Below are positions 61,902 to 64,000 of a DNA stretch of 64,000 nucleotides, piece by piece. How positions within the stretch are numbered: position 1 is the first letter of the stretch; each line of letters starts with the position of its first letter. The DNA comes from Oscillospiraceae bacterium (GTDB lineage: Bacteria > Bacillota > Clostridia > Oscillospirales > Oscillospiraceae). The stretch spans positions 44,286-108,285 of the forward strand of contig JAFRMX010000015.1 of assembly GCA_017430455.1 (NCBI GenBank), written 5' to 3'. Under the pieces are notes generated by a model. It saw only the letters and a program-made list of their open reading frames with translations, was not told the origin of the DNA and made no database searches. The position numbers were made by a program, and so were the translations under genes.

Positions 61902-62741
61902 ATGAAAAAGATACTTGCACTTGTTCTCGCGCTCTGCATGATATTTGCTCTCTCCGCCTGCGGAAAGAATTATTCAACGCTCAAAGAGATACAGGAGGCC
62001 GGGGTCCTGACCGTCGCCACTTCTCCGGATTTTGCCCCGATGGAGTTTGTCGACTCCTCAAAGACCGGACAGGATCAGTATGTCGGATTTGATATTACTC
62101 TTGCCAAGTTCATTGCCGACAAGATGGGAGTTGAGCTTCAGATAGACGCGATGAGCTTCGACGCCTGCCAGACGGCGGTCTATACCGGCAATGTCGATAT
62201 GTCGATCTCGGGCTATTCGTGGACCGAAGAGAGGGCCAAAAACTACGATCTCTCGGATTACTATTACGCGGGCGAGAATGAGACTGAACAGGTCATACTG
62301 CTACGTGCCGCCGATGCGGACAAATACACATCTGCCGAGGATTTCAGCGGTGTTGATGTCGGAGCCCAGAACGCTTCCCTGCAGATGATGCTCGTTACCG
62401 AGCAGCTGCCCGATGCGAATGCCGTAACAATAGGAGATATCAACGTGGGCGTTTTGGAGCTTCAGTCAGGAAACATTGAAGCTCTGGCAGTCGCTCAGGG
62501 CAATGCCAACGCGATACTCGTCAACAATCCCGATCTCGTGATCTGCACCTGGCAGTTCGATGTCGCGGCAGAGTACGAGGCCAATGTGATCATGATAGGC
62601 AAAGGAAACCAGACTCTCCTCGATTTTGTGAACGAGTGTCTTGCCGAAGCATATGACGCAGGATACTACAGCGGCTGGTATGACGATGCCGTAGCGCTTT
62701 CCGAGTCTGAAGCAGCCATCGAAGTATCAGTCGAAGGCTGA
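61902..62741 (+). CDS. Amino-acid ABC transporter substrate-binding lipoprotein (family 3)
   Basis: 279 residues, lipobox LSAC, then a family 3 solute-binding fold: AGVLTVATSPDFAPMEFVD, VGFDITLAKFIADKMGVELQ, MSISGYSWTEERAKN. Binds a polar amino acid; ARG-box-like sites suggest arginine or a related basic amino acid, but the pocket is not decisive. ATG 61902 with GAAAGGA upstream. Confidence 0.9.
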   Translation: MKKILALVLALCMIFALSACGKNYSTLKEIQEAGVLTVATSPDFAPMEFVDSSKTGQDQYVGFDITLAKFIADKMGVELQIDAMSFDACQTAVYTGNVDMSISGYSWTEERAKNYDLSDYYYAGENETEQVILLRAADADKYTSAEDFSGVDVGAQNASLQMMLVTEQLPDANAVTIGDINVGVLELQSGNIEALAVAQGNANAILVNNPDLVICTWQFDVAAEYEANVIMIGKGNQTLLDFVNECLAEAYDAGYYSGWYDDAVALSESEAAIEVSVEG

Positions 62742-62771
62742 CCGGCATAGCGCGACAAACTTTGGGAACAC

Positions 62772-62806
62772 TATTCCGGGAGCCGTAAATTCGGCTTCCC
62801 GGAATA
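62772..62806 (+). other. Intercistronic hairpin in the ABC operon
   Basis: TATTCCGGGA / TCCCGGAATA stem with an inner GCCG/CGGC helix between the binding protein and permease genes, with no U-tract. Such hairpins often stabilise the upstream mRNA so that the binding protein is made in excess. Confidence 0.6.
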
Positions 62807-62827
62807 TAATTTGCAGGAAGGTGTTTT

Positions 62828-63517
62828 ATGAATTTTCAGGTAATAGGCCGTAACATAATACAGATAGCGGTAAAGTATTGGGATAAGTTCCTGATCGAGG
62901 GACTTTCATATACTTTTGCCCTTTCTGCTATCACGGTCGCCTTCGGCGCCATATTCGGGGCGGTCCTGGCTCTGCAGAAGATGTCAAAAATAGCTCCGCT
63001 GAGGTGGCTTTCGGTAGCATATGTGGAGATAATCCGCGGCACGCCAATGCTCCTTCAGCTCTATATGTTTTATTTTGCTCTGCCGATGCTGATCCCGGCC
63101 CTGAACAAACAGAAGTTCGCCTGTATTGCGATAGCCCTGGTATGCAACAGCGCTGCTTATGTTTCTGAGGTGATACGCTCGGGAATACAGGCCGTCGACT
63201 ACGGACAGACTGAAGCTGCCCTGAGCCTTGGCCTGACCAAAACACAGAACTTTTTCAGCGTGGTCCTGCCTCAGGCGGTAAAAAACATTCTCCCGGCCCT
63301 GGGCAATGAGTTCATCATGATCATCAAGGACACCTCTCTTGCCTCGACATTCTTTATAGGCGATCTCATGACCCAGTATGTGCTTATCAAAGGGACCACT
63401 TATCTTCCGATAGAGCCTCTTGTGATAGTCGGCGCGATATATTTCGCGGTCACGTTCATTCTCAGCAAGGTGTTCGGATTCTTTGAAAGGAGGATGCGCC
63501 ATGGAGAAGCAAGATAA
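62828..63517 (+). CDS. Amino-acid ABC transporter permease
   Basis: 229 residues, HisM/GlnP-type channel with about five helices. Blocks: YVEIIRGTPMLLQLYMFYFA, AYVSEVIRSGIQAVDYGQTEAALSLGLTK (given here as its core EAALSLGLTKTQ, the EAA-like loop), and LPQAVKNILPALGNEF. It overlaps the ATPase gene by 17 bp. Confidence 0.94.
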   Translation: MNFQVIGRNIIQIAVKYWDKFLIEGLSYTFALSAITVAFGAIFGAVLALQKMSKIAPLRWLSVAYVEIIRGTPMLLQLYMFYFALPMLIPALNKQKFACIAIALVCNSAAYVSEVIRSGIQAVDYGQTEAALSLGLTKTQNFFSVVLPQAVKNILPALGNEFIMIIKDTSLASTFFIGDLMTQYVLIKGTTYLPIEPLVIVGAIYFAVTFILSKVFGFFERRMRHGEAR

Positions 63518-64000
63518 AGAAAGCCTTATCAGCGTAAGAGATCTCAAAAAGTATTTCAACAACGGCGAGATCAAGGCTCTGGACGGTATCACCGTCGATA
63601 TCAACAAAGGCGATGTAATGGTCGTCATAGGGCCCTCCGGAGGCGGAAAATCGACATTTCTCCGTTCCCTCAACCTTCTTGAGGTACCCACATCCGGACA
63701 GATCATCTTTGAGGGCGTCGATATAACCAAAAAGAAAAGCGATGACGGCAAAAAGCTCGACCTTCCTCTTCACCGCCGCAAGATAGGAATGGTATTCCAG
63801 CATTTCAACCTCTTCCCCCACAAGACCATCCTTCAGAACATGACTCTGGCGCCCATGAAGACCAAAGGCCTCTCTCAGGCGGAAGCCGAGGAGAAGGCTC
63901 TGGCGCTTCTGGAGAGGGTAGGCCTCAAGGACAGGGCGGACGCCTATCCCGCCCAGCTCTCCGGCGGGCAGAAAGAACGTTTCTTGTCCGTTTTCCGGAC
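63501..64000 (+). CDS. Amino-acid ABC transporter ATP-binding protein (cut at right edge)
   Basis: About 166 residues visible. Walker A GPSGGGKSTF near residue 40, Q-loop MVFQHFNLFPHKT, and signature LSGGQKER near residue 155. After that the visible residues FLSVFR do not match the usual QR(V/I)AIARAL, so the last 20 or so bases may be divergent or altered. Start ATG 63501 overlaps the permease stop by 17 bp. C-terminus with Walker B lies beyond the window. Confidence 0.88.
   Translation, partial: MEKQDKESLISVRDLKKYFNNGEIKALDGITVDINKGDVMVVIGPSGGGKSTFLRSLNLLEVPTSGQIIFEGVDITKKKSDDGKKLDLPLHRRKIGMVFQHFNLFPHKTILQNMTLAPMKTKGLSQAEAEEKALALLERVGLKDRADAYPAQLSGGQKERFLSVFR

Overview
The window looks like chromosomal DNA of an anaerobic, low-to-medium GC member of the Clostridia (Bacillota). 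Pointers are a type III glutamine synthetase, ATP-type PEP carboxykinase beside a phosphate butyryltransferase-like gene, phosphotransacetylase, rubredoxin and rubrerythrin, a two-gene SufCB Fe-S system, Firmicutes-type genes (ylmH, tadA, lepA, der with a DUF512 neighbour), strong GGAGG ribosome sites, several TTG starts, and intrinsic terminators after most transcription units. I saw no rRNA, tRNA, CRISPR array, phage or transposase gene.

Layout. 0-12 kb: tagO-like (cut by the left edge) and trpS (-), gltX, a zinc-ribbon membrane protein, a HerA-like ATPase with a coiled-coil tail, an XRE regulator, then a barnase-like lipoprotein followed by a barstar-GtrA membrane fusion; then ptb-pckA (-), ugd and rubredoxin. 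12-17.7 kb: a SAM riboswitch with terminator controlling an unusually short MetK, a HAD phosphatase coupled to an acyltransferase-PAP2 fusion, a membrane-anchored secreted protein and a pseudouridine synthase. 17.7-28.6 kb: yceD-rpmF, then a long same-strand run (DUF512, der, PlsY-like, two paralogous transglutaminase lipoproteins, MBOAT, SGNH-like protein, lipoprotein, pepT) that looks like an envelope locus. 28.6-32.9 kb: glpK, rubrerythrin, a zinc-ribbon miniprotein, a 220-bp cluster of inverted GACAGGT repeats, a lipoprotein and bioY.

32.9-37.4 kb is an accessory region. Five copies of a roughly 95-bp intergenic element, each a terminator hairpin and mostly followed by a promoter, separate unrelated single genes or gene pairs (GNAT, flavin-type oxidase, His-tailed EamA transporter, sigma/anti-sigma pair, DUF6440-like protein). 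It resembles a cassette array without integron att sites.

37.6-64 kb: LMW phosphatase, the pta-tadA-glnN-prmA operon (-), lepA, an AraC regulator divergent from a dicarboxylate/glutamate symporter, an aminotransferase, and a methionine-uptake operon (metQ-metN-metI-racemase). That operon is preceded by a very Met-rich 31-codon leader peptide and a terminator, and its MetQ has its two halves in swapped order (circular permutation). Then come a minus-strand operon sufC-sufB, an EF-G/TetM-like GTPase fused to a YacP/Rae1-type NYN nuclease, and ylmH; then pfk-plsC-fabG, a metal-efflux-type permease, an alpha/beta hydrolase, and a polar amino-acid ABC transporter behind ARG-box-like repeats, cut by the right edge.

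The strongest leads are the Met leader peptide/attenuator, the permuted MetQ, the terminator-promoter cassette array, the secreted barnase with a membrane barstar-GtrA fusion, the GTPase-NYN fusion and the short riboswitch-controlled MetK. All statements come from reading the sequence; no database search was run.
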